DNA of 53,327 bases from Deltaproteobacteria bacterium (GTDB lineage Bacteria > Desulfobacterota > DSM-4660 > Desulfatiglandales > HGW-15), in NCBI GenBank assembly GCA_016930835.1, contig JAFGGA010000149.1, positions 1 to 53,327 of the forward strand, read 5' to 3'. Below, one piece after another: positions 8,850 through 17,138 of the stretch; positions within the stretch are counted from its first letter, which is position 1; every line of letters begins with the position of its first letter. Below the pieces are notes generated by a model. The model was not told the origin of the DNA. It searched no databases and saw only the letters and a list, made by a program, of their open reading frames with translations. The translations under genes were made by a program, and so were the position numbers.

Positions 8850-9189
8850 CTAATGACTATGATAGGGGTGGACCGCTCGCTTTTTTCGGTCGCTGATTCG
8901 GTCCCCCTTATCAACGGTTTTCGAGTCTGCGGCTCATAATGGTGGCCGACCCTCACGTTTACACGTTTAATGGGAATGATAAGAATTTTCTTTCACAAGC
9001 TTCTCTCCTCGGGCTAAAACTATTGATCATCTTTTTCTCCTCAAAGAAATTTCTTCCTTCATTCCCTCGGTCAATAATGTGATGCAAGCGGTCCCTGCCC
9101 ACGGTTACAGCAGACGGAGAATGTCATTTTTGGTCAGATCAAAGTTTACAACGATAACTCTTTAACCCTGTAAAAAGGAGAAACTAACA
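8850..9189 (+). other. Gap before the first VOC gene
   Basis: No gene or recognisable repeat. GGACCG/CGGTCC near 8868-8901 could form a short hairpin, but the geometry and missing U tract do not make a convincing terminator. The gap ends in a good AAAAAGGAG ribosome-binding site for the next gene. Confidence 0.4.
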
Positions 9190-9630
9190 ATGGCTGAAAG
9201 TAAGCCGCTGGAAGGAGAAGAAACTCATATTGTTCAAATTGGAGTAGTAGTCAAGGATATAGAGAGAACGATTGAATTTCTTACGGGATTGGGGTTAGGA
9301 CCCTTTAAGGTCATGATCAATGATCACCCAACTGGTCAAGTGAGGGGTAAAAAAGCTTATTGGCGATCAAAAATAGCACTTTCACAACAGGGACCCGTTG
9401 AACTGGAATTGATCGAATTTCAAAAAGGCACAAGTATCCAGAAAGAATTTTTGGATGAGAAGGGGGAGGGAATTCATCATATCCTTTTTCGAGTCAAGGA
9501 CATTCATGCGACACTCGAAAAGTTTTCTGAAAAGGGAATACACCTCATTCAAGAGGATTTTGCTCGAAAAGGAGGTTATCTGGATACATCCGCAGTTGGA
9601 GGGATTGTTTTCGAGGTTTTTCAGAAGTGA
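9190..9630 (+). CDS. VOC-family protein (glyoxalase / methylmalonyl-CoA epimerase-like)
   Basis: A 146-residue vicinal-oxygen-chelate protein with two beta-alpha-beta-beta-beta modules. Candidate metal ligands are Gln in VQIGVVVKD near residue 16, Glu in ELELIE near residue 76, His in GIHHILF near residue 97 and Glu in VFEVF near residue 143. The first ligand is usually His in methylmalonyl-CoA epimerase; Gln occurs in other VOC enzymes such as human glyoxalase I. Because an acyl-CoA mutase and a carboxyltransferase are encoded in the same region, an epimerase role is attractive but unproven; a lyase or isomerase acting on another hydroxy-keto compound fits as well. AAGGAG at 9175-9180 supports the start. 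Confidence 0.8.
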   Translation: MAESKPLEGEETHIVQIGVVVKDIERTIEFLTGLGLGPFKVMINDHPTGQVRGKKAYWRSKIALSQQGPVELELIEFQKGTSIQKEFLDEKGEGIHHILFRVKDIHATLEKFSEKGIHLIQEDFARKGGYLDTSAVGGIVFEVFQK

Positions 9631-9672
9631 TTTAGGTCGTTTGAATTTCCAGCTTGAGAAAATGAAGAATCG

Positions 9673-9909
9673 GTAACACGTTAGCTGTTTTCAAAAAATC
9701 TAAACAACTGGATTCCGCGATCAAGTCGCGGAATGACCTGTCTACCGTATCGGGCGCGGCGCAGGTAGGCGGAAAAGGGGAAATCATAAGAAAAAATAAA
9801 ATGCGTGCTTCATCAAGGTATAGCGATCGTAAGATCAAACGTCATTCCGCGGCTTGACCGCGGAATCCAAGCTTTGCATCTCATAATTTTCAAAAGGCCA
9901 AACGGTTAC
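9673..9909. repeat. MITE-like element M1, copy 1
   Basis: A 237-bp element starting GTAAC and ending GTTAC. Order: outer arm A (9673-9710), palindrome GGATTCCGCGATCAAG with its inverse, a core of about 100 bp, palindrome CATTCCGCGGCTTGACCGCG, then outer arm B inverted (9870-9909). Copy 2 at 10555-10790 has the same core in the same orientation but arms B and A exchanged. No reading frame of interest. Confidence 0.75.
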
Positions 9910-10053
9910 AAGAATGGGTGTTTCCCTTTTCGGCAATTTAACGGTGCAACATATTGATTTCATTTTTGGTTATATCATTTAAGGGGTGCTGTCCAAGACC
10001 CATAAGTGATAGCGGGTTTTCATTAAAAAATATGAGACAAAGGAGAATATTAT

Positions 10054-10545
10054 ATGGGGACTATCAATATTGATACCCTTAACAAAAGCGAAATGCCTTT
10101 CGGAACGCTGAGTCAGATCGGGATCATTGTAAAAGATATGAATAAGGCTATGGAATTTCTCAAATCCATAGGGTTCGGGCCTTTTATTCCCCGTTTCAGA
10201 GAACCCTGCGATGAGGTTCGGGAAGGGGAAAAACGTGTTGATATCAATCTTGAGTTGATGTTTACCTACTTCAATAATCTGGAGTTGGAACTCATTCAAC
10301 CAAAGGGAGAAGGCTTGCACATGGATTTTTTAAGGAGCACCGGAGGGGGTATCCATCATCTTGGCTTCTGGGTGGACGATCTTGATGCTGCACTGACCAA
10401 TTTGAAAGAACAGGGAGTGAAAATTAAGCAAATTGGAAGAAGGAGCAAGGCGGGTGGCGGATTCGCTCTCTTAGACGCTCGGGATGATTGCGGATTGATC
10501 ATAGAGATCGCACAAGGCCCTGTTCGTCCGGGTAAGACTAAATAA
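10054..10545 (+). CDS. VOC-family protein, second copy
   Basis: A 163-residue VOC protein related to the one at 9190 but clearly diverged. Candidate ligands in order: Gln in SQIGIIVKD near residue 22, Glu in LELELIQ near residue 79, His in GIHHLGFWVDD near residue 104 and Glu in LIIEIAQ near residue 153. The LELEL and GGGIHH blocks resemble methylmalonyl-CoA epimerase, but the first-ligand His is again Gln. It is flanked on both sides by copies of element M1, so it may have been duplicated or moved as a unit. ACAAAGGAG ends 9 bp before the ATG. Epimerase of an acyl-CoA is one possibility; a dioxygenase role is unlikely in an anaerobe. Confidence 0.8.
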   Translation: MGTINIDTLNKSEMPFGTLSQIGIIVKDMNKAMEFLKSIGFGPFIPRFREPCDEVREGEKRVDINLELMFTYFNNLELELIQPKGEGLHMDFLRSTGGGIHHLGFWVDDLDAALTNLKEQGVKIKQIGRRSKAGGGFALLDARDDCGLIIEIAQGPVRPGKTK

Positions 10546-10554
10546 ATCGTTTTC

Positions 10555-10790
10555 GTAACAGGTTAGCCTTTTGAAAATTATGAGATGCAAGGCTTGGATT
10601 CCGCGATCAAGTCGCGGAATGACCTGTCTACCGCGTCAGGCGCGACGTAGGCAGGCGGAAAAGAGGAAATCATAAGGAAAAACAGAATGCGTGCTTCATA
10701 AAGGCATAGCGATAGTAAGATCAAACGTCATTCCGCGACTTGATCGCGGAATCCAGTTGTTAAGATTTTTGAAAATAGCTAAAGTGTTAC
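10555..10790. repeat. MITE-like element M1, copy 2
   Basis: A 236-bp element, again GTAAC...GTTAC. The left arm is type B (GTTAGCCTTTTGAAAATTAT onward) and the right arm is the inverse of type A. The core between the ATTCCGCG palindromes is colinear with copy 1 (shared CTGTCTACCG, GGAAATCATAAG, GCGTGCTTCAT and GTAAGATCAAACGTCATTCC blocks). A third, shorter relative with arm B lies at 19939-20030. Confidence 0.75.
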
Positions 10791-10965
10791 TGGTTTTCTT
10801 TGGTCTCACAAGTCGCCATCAATCATGTATATTGATTCATTTCATAACACTTTGCTCGGAGAATACATTTTCGCATAAACATCCCCAACTCCATGCTATC
10901 AACCATTATGATTTGATACCCGAATTTTCCACCTGGAAAAAAAATGAGTAAAAGGCTTTTTTTTA

Positions 10966-11018
10966 TTGACTAAGGGTTTATTCCACCCTATTATCATAAT
11001 ACATTATATATAGTGTAT
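10966..11018 (+). promoter_or_regulatory. Promoter plus palindromic operator, site 2
   Basis: TTGACT (10966-10971), a 17-bp spacer and TATTAT (10989-10994) make a good sigma70-type promoter. The palindrome ATACATTATATATAGTGTAT at 10999-11018 begins 4 bp after the -10 box, over the expected start of transcription. It is identical to site 1. The long leader to the first gene at 11230 carries no recognised riboswitch. This site should govern the TRAP/DhaKL/isomerase operon. Confidence 0.85.
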
Positions 11019-11229
11019 AGTGTAAAGTCTGTGTTGTTATCCTCAAAAATTATATTTAAATCCTTTATATTCAGCAAAGCTTAATAAAAATAGTATTAAA
11101 TTTCCTTTTTATCAATAAATTACCAAATGAAAGGAGGTGGTGAAAGAAACATATCGACGATTAGATGTCGTTTGATCGGGGTGGGCTTTGTATGTTTTCA
11201 GTGATTAATTATTTTATAAGGGGGAAAAA

Positions 11230-12261
11230 ATGGATATGAAGAGAAAAAACAAATTATTGATATCGGCGGTTTTGATGTTTTTGTTGGGCATCAATCTCAT
11301 CGCAGGCTCCTCAAATCTTGTTCTGGCACAAGAAAAGACCTTTAATCTAAAATATGCCGGCTTCATGCCTGCCACAGACACCCATGAACGTGTTGCTGCT
11401 TGGTGGAGCAAGGAAGTTGAAAAACGCACCAACGGCAGAGTAAAAGTCACCCTTTACCACGGTGCAACTCTTGGCAATTTATTTGACTTTCCAAAGATGT
11501 TGAAAGCGGGTGTATGCGATATTTCCCTGCTTCCTACGGCAGCAGCGGAATTTCCAATGTTTGCCCCTTTCTATGCTCCTAACATGGTTCTCAACAGTGC
11601 AATTGCGACTGATGTCTTCTGGACACTATATTACAAAGGACTATTCAAGGAATTGGATGACTATAAACCTCTTTGCTGGCAGTCGAACGATCCGTTCTAT
11701 TTTCTTTTCAAGGACAAAAAGGTGACCAGGATGGAGGACTTAAAAGGCCTGAAATTGAGGGGCCTTCCCGGATTTGGGGCTGCATATAATAATGCACTGG
11801 GGGCAACCGGGGTTGCATTGCCTGCTTCAGAAGTCTATATGGCAATAGATAGAGGGACCTTGGACGGGGCAAGTACAACAGCGAATTTCAGCAGAGGTGC
11901 AAAACTGCATGAAGTGATGAAATATTGGCTTTGGGAACCTCTTTTTACGGGGGGCAACATCCTGGCCATGACGAAAAAAACATGGGATCGCTTTCCAGCG
12001 GATATCCAGGTTATCATGCAGCAGCTCAATGATGAAGCAAGAGTTGTTTACATGGAAGGTATGAAGACACCTCCCCAGGAAAGAGAATCTCTAAGACAAC
12101 AAGGCTGGGAAATTTATCAGCTTAGTGATGCCGAGCGCATGAGATGGCAAAAGGTGGCCGATAAACTAATTGAAGATTGGATAGCTGAAAATGAAAAGAA
12201 GGGTTATCCAGCTAAAGAAGTGGTAAGTGCGATTAAGAGGGTTAACGAGTACTTTCAATAA
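11230..12261 (+). CDS. dctP: TRAP transporter substrate-binding protein, DctP type
   Basis: A 343-residue periplasmic receptor with an export signal ending near LVLAQ (about residue 34). The conserved Arg block LKGLKLRGLPGFG lies near residue 176 and DRGTLDG near residue 210, both standard for carboxylate-binding DctP proteins. It is the first gene of the operon behind operator site 2 and is followed at 72 bp by a second binding protein, so the operon has two receptors and one membrane pair. GGGGG just before the start acts as the ribosome-binding site. Ligand unknown; the context (tetrulose kinase and isomerases) points to a hydroxy or sugar acid. Confidence 0.93.
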   Translation: MDMKRKNKLLISAVLMFLLGINLIAGSSNLVLAQEKTFNLKYAGFMPATDTHERVAAWWSKEVEKRTNGRVKVTLYHGATLGNLFDFPKMLKAGVCDISLLPTAAAEFPMFAPFYAPNMVLNSAIATDVFWTLYYKGLFKELDDYKPLCWQSNDPFYFLFKDKKVTRMEDLKGLKLRGLPGFGAAYNNALGATGVALPASEVYMAIDRGTLDGASTTANFSRGAKLHEVMKYWLWEPLFTGGNILAMTKKTWDRFPADIQVIMQQLNDEARVVYMEGMKTPPQERESLRQQGWEIYQLSDAERMRWQKVADKLIEDWIAENEKKGYPAKEVVSAIKRVNEYFQ

Positions 12262-12333
12262 GAATCAAATAGATAAAGACCTTCAATAGTTGTCATATAT
12301 ATATGAGTCTCGAAATAAAAAGGAGGAGTAAAT

Positions 12334-13374
12334 ATGGGTTTAGATCAAAAGAAAAAATTCCTTATTAAGAAAACATTTATACCTTTCGTTTTGGTCATAC
12401 TTTTAATATTCATCACCTCGATATTTCAATCCGTTCCGGCTGCGGAAAAAACCTATAAGCTGAAATACGCCGGTGGATTGGGTCAAGGCACTGCATTGGA
12501 AGTTATTCCCGAGTGGTGGGGTAAGGAACTGGAAAAGAGGACAGGCGGAAGAGTTAAGGTGGAATACTATTTCGGTGAGGCGTTGGGGAGACAATTCGAT
12601 TATCCAAAGTTGCTCAGGGCTGGTGTCTGCGATTACGCGCTCCTCACCACCGCCATTGCGGAGTTTAAAATGCTTGGAGTCAGCATGGCCCCTTTTCTGA
12701 TGGCGAACCGGGCGGTCAATATGGAAGCGACCATGACACTGATCAATAGGGGATTGCTCAAAGAATTGGAAGATTTTAAGGTATTGTTTTATGAGCCGAC
12801 CGACCCGTTTTATTATTTCTTTAAAGATAAAAGGGTAACCAAACTGGAAGATCTCAAAGGGCTTAAGTTAAGAGGTCTGCCCGGTTTCGGTTCAGCGCTG
12901 AACAACGCATTGGGGGCGGTAGGTATAGCCATGCCGTTCCAGGATGTTTATACGGCTTTGGAGCGTGGGACTTTAGACGGACTGAGTACAACAGTCGAAG
13001 CGACCCAGGTGATGCATCTTGAGGAGGTGTTGAAGTACTGTCTTTGGGAACCGCTTTTCGGCAGCGGCAATATCGTCGCAATGACCAAAAAATTATGGGA
13101 TAGTTTTCCGGCTGATATACAGCTCGTCATGGAACAATTAAACGCCGAAGCCAGGCATCGGTTTATGGACAGCATCAAGACGCCGGCTGAACTCAAGGCG
13201 GATTTGGACAAAGCAGGGTGGATCGTGACCTCTCTGACTCCGGAAGAAAAGGCACGCTGGGAAAAAGCCAGTCAAGGGCTTCTGGAAGGATGGATAAAAG
13301 AGAACGAAGCAAAAGGTTATCCTGCCGCAAAGATCGTCGAGGTCATTAATAAAGTTAAAGATTATTATGACTAG
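12334..13374 (+). CDS. dctP: TRAP transporter substrate-binding protein, DctP type
   Basis: A 346-residue paralogue of the preceding gene, with a long hydrophobic signal segment ending near VPAAE (about residue 36). The Arg motif LKGLKLRGLPGFG is kept near residue 176, and ALERGTLDG follows. It lies directly upstream of dctQ and dctM, so it is the most likely partner of that membrane pair. AAAGGAGGAG precedes the ATG. A strong 15-bp-stem hairpin follows the stop codon and may stabilise the binding-protein mRNA relative to the membrane subunits. Confidence 0.93.
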   Translation: MGLDQKKKFLIKKTFIPFVLVILLIFITSIFQSVPAAEKTYKLKYAGGLGQGTALEVIPEWWGKELEKRTGGRVKVEYYFGEALGRQFDYPKLLRAGVCDYALLTTAIAEFKMLGVSMAPFLMANRAVNMEATMTLINRGLLKELEDFKVLFYEPTDPFYYFFKDKRVTKLEDLKGLKLRGLPGFGSALNNALGAVGIAMPFQDVYTALERGTLDGLSTTVEATQVMHLEEVLKYCLWEPLFGSGNIVAMTKKLWDSFPADIQLVMEQLNAEARHRFMDSIKTPAELKADLDKAGWIVTSLTPEEKARWEKASQGLLEGWIKENEAKGYPAAKIVEVINKVKDYYD

Positions 13375-13383
13375 GGCGCCCGA

Positions 13384-13426
13384 ATTCATCAGAAGGGATT
13401 AGAACCAGGTTTCCCTTCTGATGAAT
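13384..13426 (+). promoter_or_regulatory. Intercistronic hairpin between dctP and dctQ
   Basis: ATTCATCAGAAGGGA (13384-13398) pairs perfectly with TCCCTTCTGATGAAT (13412-13426) around a 13-nt loop. No U tract follows, so it is not a normal terminator. Its position behind the last binding-protein gene suits an mRNA-stabilising or partial-attenuation element, as known for solute-binding-protein operons. Confidence 0.7.
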
Positions 13427-13480
13427 GGAGTGCTATCCAAGGTGAGATGCACACTATTTTTGATGGAGGTTAAGTCGGAT

Positions 13481-14014
13481 ATGCAGCGCATCATTAATAC
13501 GATAGAAAAGATATTTCTTTCGATCTCTCTGGCTGTTCTTATCTTGATGACCTTCCTTACGACCTTTGATACGGGAGGCAGGTATTTGCTGAACAGCCCG
13601 ATTCCGGGATCTTATGAGTTGATTGAAAAATATTTTATGATATTCGCCATATTCTTGGCTCTGGGAACAACCTACCGTATGGGGGGGCATATACGGTTAA
13701 CCTTCATCGAAGGCATGCTCGTTAATAAACAAAGAACGAAACTGGCGTTTAACTATATTGCCCAAGCCATCTCAATATTTTTCAATGTTTTCCTCCTTGT
13801 CTCCTTAATCAAGCTTTGCATGATCGGTTATCACGAGGTTTGGGACGCCACCAAATTTAAGATTCCATTGTTTCCGGCCTATCTGGTCGCTACGATAGGA
13901 ATGTTTTTTGTCTGTGTATGCATGATCATTGATTTCTGGTGTATCAAAAGCGGCCAATCCTGTTTGTTTAAAGATGGTGAATCTGAAAATATAGAGGAAA
14001 CAACCGTGCTCTGA
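13481..14014 (+). CDS. dctQ: TRAP transporter small membrane subunit DctQ
   Basis: A 177-residue inner-membrane protein with four hydrophobic helices and the DctQ-family segment GRYLLNSPIPGSYELIE near residue 40, followed by the region GTTYRMGGHIRL typical of the family. It forms the small subunit that, with DctM, drives Na+-coupled uptake of the ligand delivered by DctP. The start at ATG 13481 is chosen because GGAGGT lies at 13465-13470; upstream in-frame starts extend into the intercistronic hairpin region. Followed 40 bp later by dctM. Confidence 0.92.
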   Translation: MQRIINTIEKIFLSISLAVLILMTFLTTFDTGGRYLLNSPIPGSYELIEKYFMIFAIFLALGTTYRMGGHIRLTFIEGMLVNKQRTKLAFNYIAQAISIFFNVFLLVSLIKLCMIGYHEVWDATKFKIPLFPAYLVATIGMFFVCVCMIIDFWCIKSGQSCLFKDGESENIEETTVL

Positions 14015-14054
14015 GGTTTGAGTCATATTCGATTCTATTAAGGAGAAAACCCGA

Positions 14055-15350
14055 ATGGACATAAACATCATCATACCATTTGTGCTTTTAATACTCTTTT
14101 TTTGTTTAGGTATCCCCATATCCTTCAGCCTGGGTGTGGCCGGCATTGTAGGTATCCTATTGGAGACAGGGAATCTAAACGCCTTGTATATGATGACGGG
14201 GTTAGTGACGTACAATTCCGTTGCGAATTATGTTTTGACTACCATTCCCATGTTTATCCTGATGGCATTTCTGTCAGCCGAGGGCGGACTTGCCAATGAT
14301 CTATTTGAGGCTGCTTCGAATTGGTTTTCAAATTTCAGGGGCGGCGTTGGAATCGCGACCGTATTTGCATGCGGTGTCTTTGGCGCCATGTCAGGCGTAA
14401 CCTCCGCGACCGCATCCGTGATGTCACAGATCGCGGTACCCAATATGCGGCGTCTTGGGTATTCGGATGTCTTGATAGGCGGTGTTATAGGCGTGGGGTC
14501 CACATTGGATCTTCTCATTCCACCGAGCATTGCCTTTGTCGTTTACGGCCTGATTACGAATACATCCATCGGCAAGATGCTTATCGCCGGGGTCATGCCC
14601 GGTATTATCCTGGGGATCATCCTGATTATCATCATCTCCATATGGGTCCATATCCGGCCTCAGGATGCTCCGGATACTTATGAAGTCTCCTGGCCCGCGC
14701 GTCTTAAGAGCCTGAACAAGGTGTGGGGCTCTTTATTCCTGATATTTATGGTTGCCTTTTTGTTGTATAGCGGTATCGCCACGCCTACCGAGGTCGGTGC
14801 CCTGGGGGCGTTTATCGCGGGAGTGATCGGGTTTGCAACAAGACGCCTGACCATCCGCAGGGCCATAAGGGCATGCAAACAGACCCTTCAAGTTTCCGGA
14901 ATGATCTTCATGATCATCATCGGGGGCATGCTTTTCGGCTATTTCATTACCCAGAGCGGCATCCCCGAGAGAATAATCAACTTTGTCACCGTATTGAACC
15001 TGAACCGGTGGGTCGTTATGTGGGGTATTATCATGAGCTACTTCATCTTGAGTATGTTCATGGATGAGCTTCCGCTAATGCTCATATATTTGCAACTCAC
15101 ATTCCCATTGGTCATCGAGCTCAATTTTGATCCCATTTGGTACGGGATCATTACGGGTTTCATGATTATGATGGGGTTGGTATTTCCACCTGTCGGCGTT
15201 TTGGCCTTTATCGTCAGCGGAGTCGGAAAGATAGACCTGGTCAAGGTCTATACGGGGACCAGTATTCTGATCATCGCCATATTTATTACCACAATATTAT
15301 GCATGATCTTTCCCCAGATCATTTTATGGCTCCCATCGACCATGAGATAG
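14055..15350 (+). CDS. dctM: TRAP transporter large membrane subunit DctM
   Basis: A 431-residue polytopic membrane protein, the translocation subunit of the TRAP system. Family blocks include GIPISFSLGVAGI near the N-terminus, TIPMFILMAFLSAEGG, GVFGAMSGVTSATASVMSQI, and IPPSIAFVVYGLITNTSIGK in the middle. The length matches DctM. AAGGAGAAAA precedes the ATG. It completes a dctP-dctQ-dctM set whose operon continues directly into DhaK, so transport and tetrulose or triulose phosphorylation are linked. Confidence 0.95.
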   Translation: MDINIIIPFVLLILFFCLGIPISFSLGVAGIVGILLETGNLNALYMMTGLVTYNSVANYVLTTIPMFILMAFLSAEGGLANDLFEAASNWFSNFRGGVGIATVFACGVFGAMSGVTSATASVMSQIAVPNMRRLGYSDVLIGGVIGVGSTLDLLIPPSIAFVVYGLITNTSIGKMLIAGVMPGIILGIILIIIISIWVHIRPQDAPDTYEVSWPARLKSLNKVWGSLFLIFMVAFLLYSGIATPTEVGALGAFIAGVIGFATRRLTIRRAIRACKQTLQVSGMIFMIIIGGMLFGYFITQSGIPERIINFVTVLNLNRWVVMWGIIMSYFILSMFMDELPLMLIYLQLTFPLVIELNFDPIWYGIITGFMIMMGLVFPPVGVLAFIVSGVGKIDLVKVYTGTSILIIAIFITTILCMIFPQIILWLPSTMR

Positions 15351-15390
15351 GATTGAAGGGAGTGATTGAACCAACTCCATGGAGGTCACA

Positions 15391-16395
15391 ATGAAAACAT
15401 CAAAAAAAATTCTCAACGACCCCAAAAATGTCGTTTCAGAGCTCATTGAAGGATTATCCGCGGCATCACATGGAAAATTGATAAAGATCGACGATGTCAA
15501 TGCACTGATCAAATCCAAACTTCCATCCAATAAAGTCGGATTATTGATAGGCGGCGGCAGCGGACATGAACCATTGTTCCCCGGCTTTATAGGGGAGAAT
15601 ATGGCGGATGGAGCGGCCATGGGGAATGTATTTGCGGCTCCTGCTCCCGACATTATTCTGGCAGCCACCAAACGACTGGATCAGGGGAATGGCGTACTTT
15701 ACGTATACGGAAATTACGCGGGCGATAATATGAATTTTGATATCGCCTCCGAAATGGCCCTCGATGAGAATATTAATGTGAAAACAGTCCGTGTGTGGGA
15801 TGATGTGGCTTCAGCGCCCCTGGATAAGATCAGCGAGAGAAGGGGTATCGCCGGAGACCTGTTTGTCATCAAAATCGCCGGGGCTGTTTCTTCCGTAAGT
15901 GCAGATCTAGAAGAGGCTTACCGTGTAACAGCCAAGGCACGCGATCATGTACGCTCCATGGGAGTGGCGGTGTCAGCCGGATCTATCCCGGAGACGGGGG
16001 AACCGACATTTGAGCTTCCTGATGATGAAATAGAAATCGGCATGGGGCTTCATGGTGAACCGGGTGTATCCAGAGAAAAGATGATGTCCGCTGATGAGCT
16101 GGTCGAAAGGATGATGACAAAAATTATGGATGATTTGCCGTTTCGCAAAGGTGATGAAGTCTGCCTCCTCATCAATAATCTGGGTTCAACGACATTCATG
16201 GAATTGCTTATTGTTAATAGAAAAGTCAGACAAGTATTGGCTGATGCCTCCGTTACAATCTACGATACCGTTATCGGCAGCTTCTGCACTTGTCAGGAGA
16301 TGGCGGGATTCTCCATTACCATGATGAAGGTGGATGATGAATTAAAAAAATATTATGACATGCCCGCGAATTCCCTGGCATTTGTAAAATCATAA
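15391..16395 (+). CDS. dhaK: Dihydroxyacetone-kinase-type substrate-binding subunit DhaK
   Basis: A 334-residue DhaK domain protein that binds a short ketose covalently through a hemiaminal to an active-site His. That His is H221 in GMGLHGEPGV, matching His218 of E. coli DhaK. The N-terminal GGGSGHEPLFPGFIG block is present near residue 50. The ATG at 15391 with GGAGG at 15381-15385 is preferred over the ATG at 15379. Together with the DhaL-like protein encoded next it forms a two-part kinase; no DhaM (PTS) partner is seen. Neighbouring EryH/LerI-like and EryI/DerI-like isomerases suggest L-erythrulose rather than dihydroxyacetone as substrate, by inference. Confidence 0.9.
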   Translation: MKTSKKILNDPKNVVSELIEGLSAASHGKLIKIDDVNALIKSKLPSNKVGLLIGGGSGHEPLFPGFIGENMADGAAMGNVFAAPAPDIILAATKRLDQGNGVLYVYGNYAGDNMNFDIASEMALDENINVKTVRVWDDVASAPLDKISERRGIAGDLFVIKIAGAVSSVSADLEEAYRVTAKARDHVRSMGVAVSAGSIPETGEPTFELPDDEIEIGMGLHGEPGVSREKMMSADELVERMMTKIMDDLPFRKGDEVCLLINNLGSTTFMELLIVNRKVRQVLADASVTIYDTVIGSFCTCQEMAGFSITMMKVDDELKKYYDMPANSLAFVKS

Positions 16396-16411
16396 TACAA
16401 AGGAAAAGATC

Positions 16412-17044
16412 ATGTTAACGATGGATAAGACAAAAGAGATGTTCATCCACGTATCCAGAAATATGGTGGAGAGCAAGGATATCCTGACACAAGCGGATAA
16501 AGCCATCGGAGACGGTGATCACGGTATAGGGATGGCAAGAGGTTTTGAGGCCGTTGAAAAAAAATTGGCGAATCAAGACTATGAAAATCTAAGCGATTTA
16601 TTGGCCTCGATCGGCATGACCTTGATGGGTTCTATCGGAGGGGCTGCCGGCGCGGTTTTCGGGACGTTTTTTAAAGGCGGGGCTAAAAACTTAAAGGATC
16701 AAAAATTTTTCGATATAAAGGCTCTTTCAATAATGCTCCAAGACGGGCTGCAGGCGGTGGAAGAAAGGGGCAAGGCAAAACCTGGTGATAAAACAATGAT
16801 CGATGCCCTTGAACCGGCAAAAATGAAATCCATCGAGGTGTCATCTCAACCACTCGTCGATGCTATTGAAAACATGGCCGAAGCCGCCCGGCAAGGCATG
16901 GAAAACACAAAAGACATGATAGCAACCACAGGGAAAGCCAAGACATTGGGCGAACGGTCATTAGGGCATCCGGACCCTGGTGCTGTTTCCATGTACCTGA
17001 TCCTGAAATTCATGCATGAATATGTATTAAAGGTCTCAAAATAA
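16412..17044 (+). CDS. dhaL: Dihydroxyacetone-kinase-type nucleotide-binding subunit DhaL
   Basis: A 210-residue DhaL domain protein holding the nucleotide. The Mg/phosphate-binding motif GDGDHG lies at residues 33-38 (D34, D36, H37), a GGAAGAVFGTFF block lies near residue 76, and KTMIDAL near residue 128, all family landmarks. It sits 16 bp after dhaK with AAAGGAAAAG as ribosome-binding site. Whether it uses ATP directly or a phosphoryl donor protein cannot be read from sequence; the absence of DhaM here favours ATP. It is followed by a GC-rich hairpin repeat and a TPI-like gene. Confidence 0.9.
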   Translation: MLTMDKTKEMFIHVSRNMVESKDILTQADKAIGDGDHGIGMARGFEAVEKKLANQDYENLSDLLASIGMTLMGSIGGAAGAVFGTFFKGGAKNLKDQKFFDIKALSIMLQDGLQAVEERGKAKPGDKTMIDALEPAKMKSIEVSSQPLVDAIENMAEAARQGMENTKDMIATTGKAKTLGERSLGHPDPGAVSMYLILKFMHEYVLKVSK

Positions 17045-17060
17045 GCTGGAATGTTCCACC

Positions 17061-17123
17061 CCCCCTCACCCCCACCCTCCTACCTTCTTCCCCAAACCCG
17101 GGGGAGAGGCCAGGGTGAGGGGG
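17061..17123. repeat. GC-rich hairpin repeat (CCCCCTCACCC family)
   Basis: CCCCCTCACCC (17061-17071) is matched by GGGTGAGGGGG (17113-17123), with an inner CCCCAAACCCGGGGGAGAGG stretch. A relative lies at 36646-36728. It separates dhaL from the TPI-like gene and could form a stable RNA stem. Confidence 0.7.
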
Positions 17124-17138
17124 ATTTACGACGGAGAG

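Noticed and set aside
8862-8905. Possible terminator after the first TRAP receptor gene
   Set aside because: GGACCG/CGGTCC pairing needs a long irregular loop and no U tract follows.
7556-10760. CRISPR-like array from repeated ATTCCGCGG palindromes
   Set aside because: Spacing is irregular, orientation alternates, and there are no cas genes; these are palindromic repeats within MITE-like elements.
10691-10951. Small open frame in the gap before the second TRAP operon
   Set aside because: It runs through element M1 copy 2 and has no ribosome-binding site or family signature.
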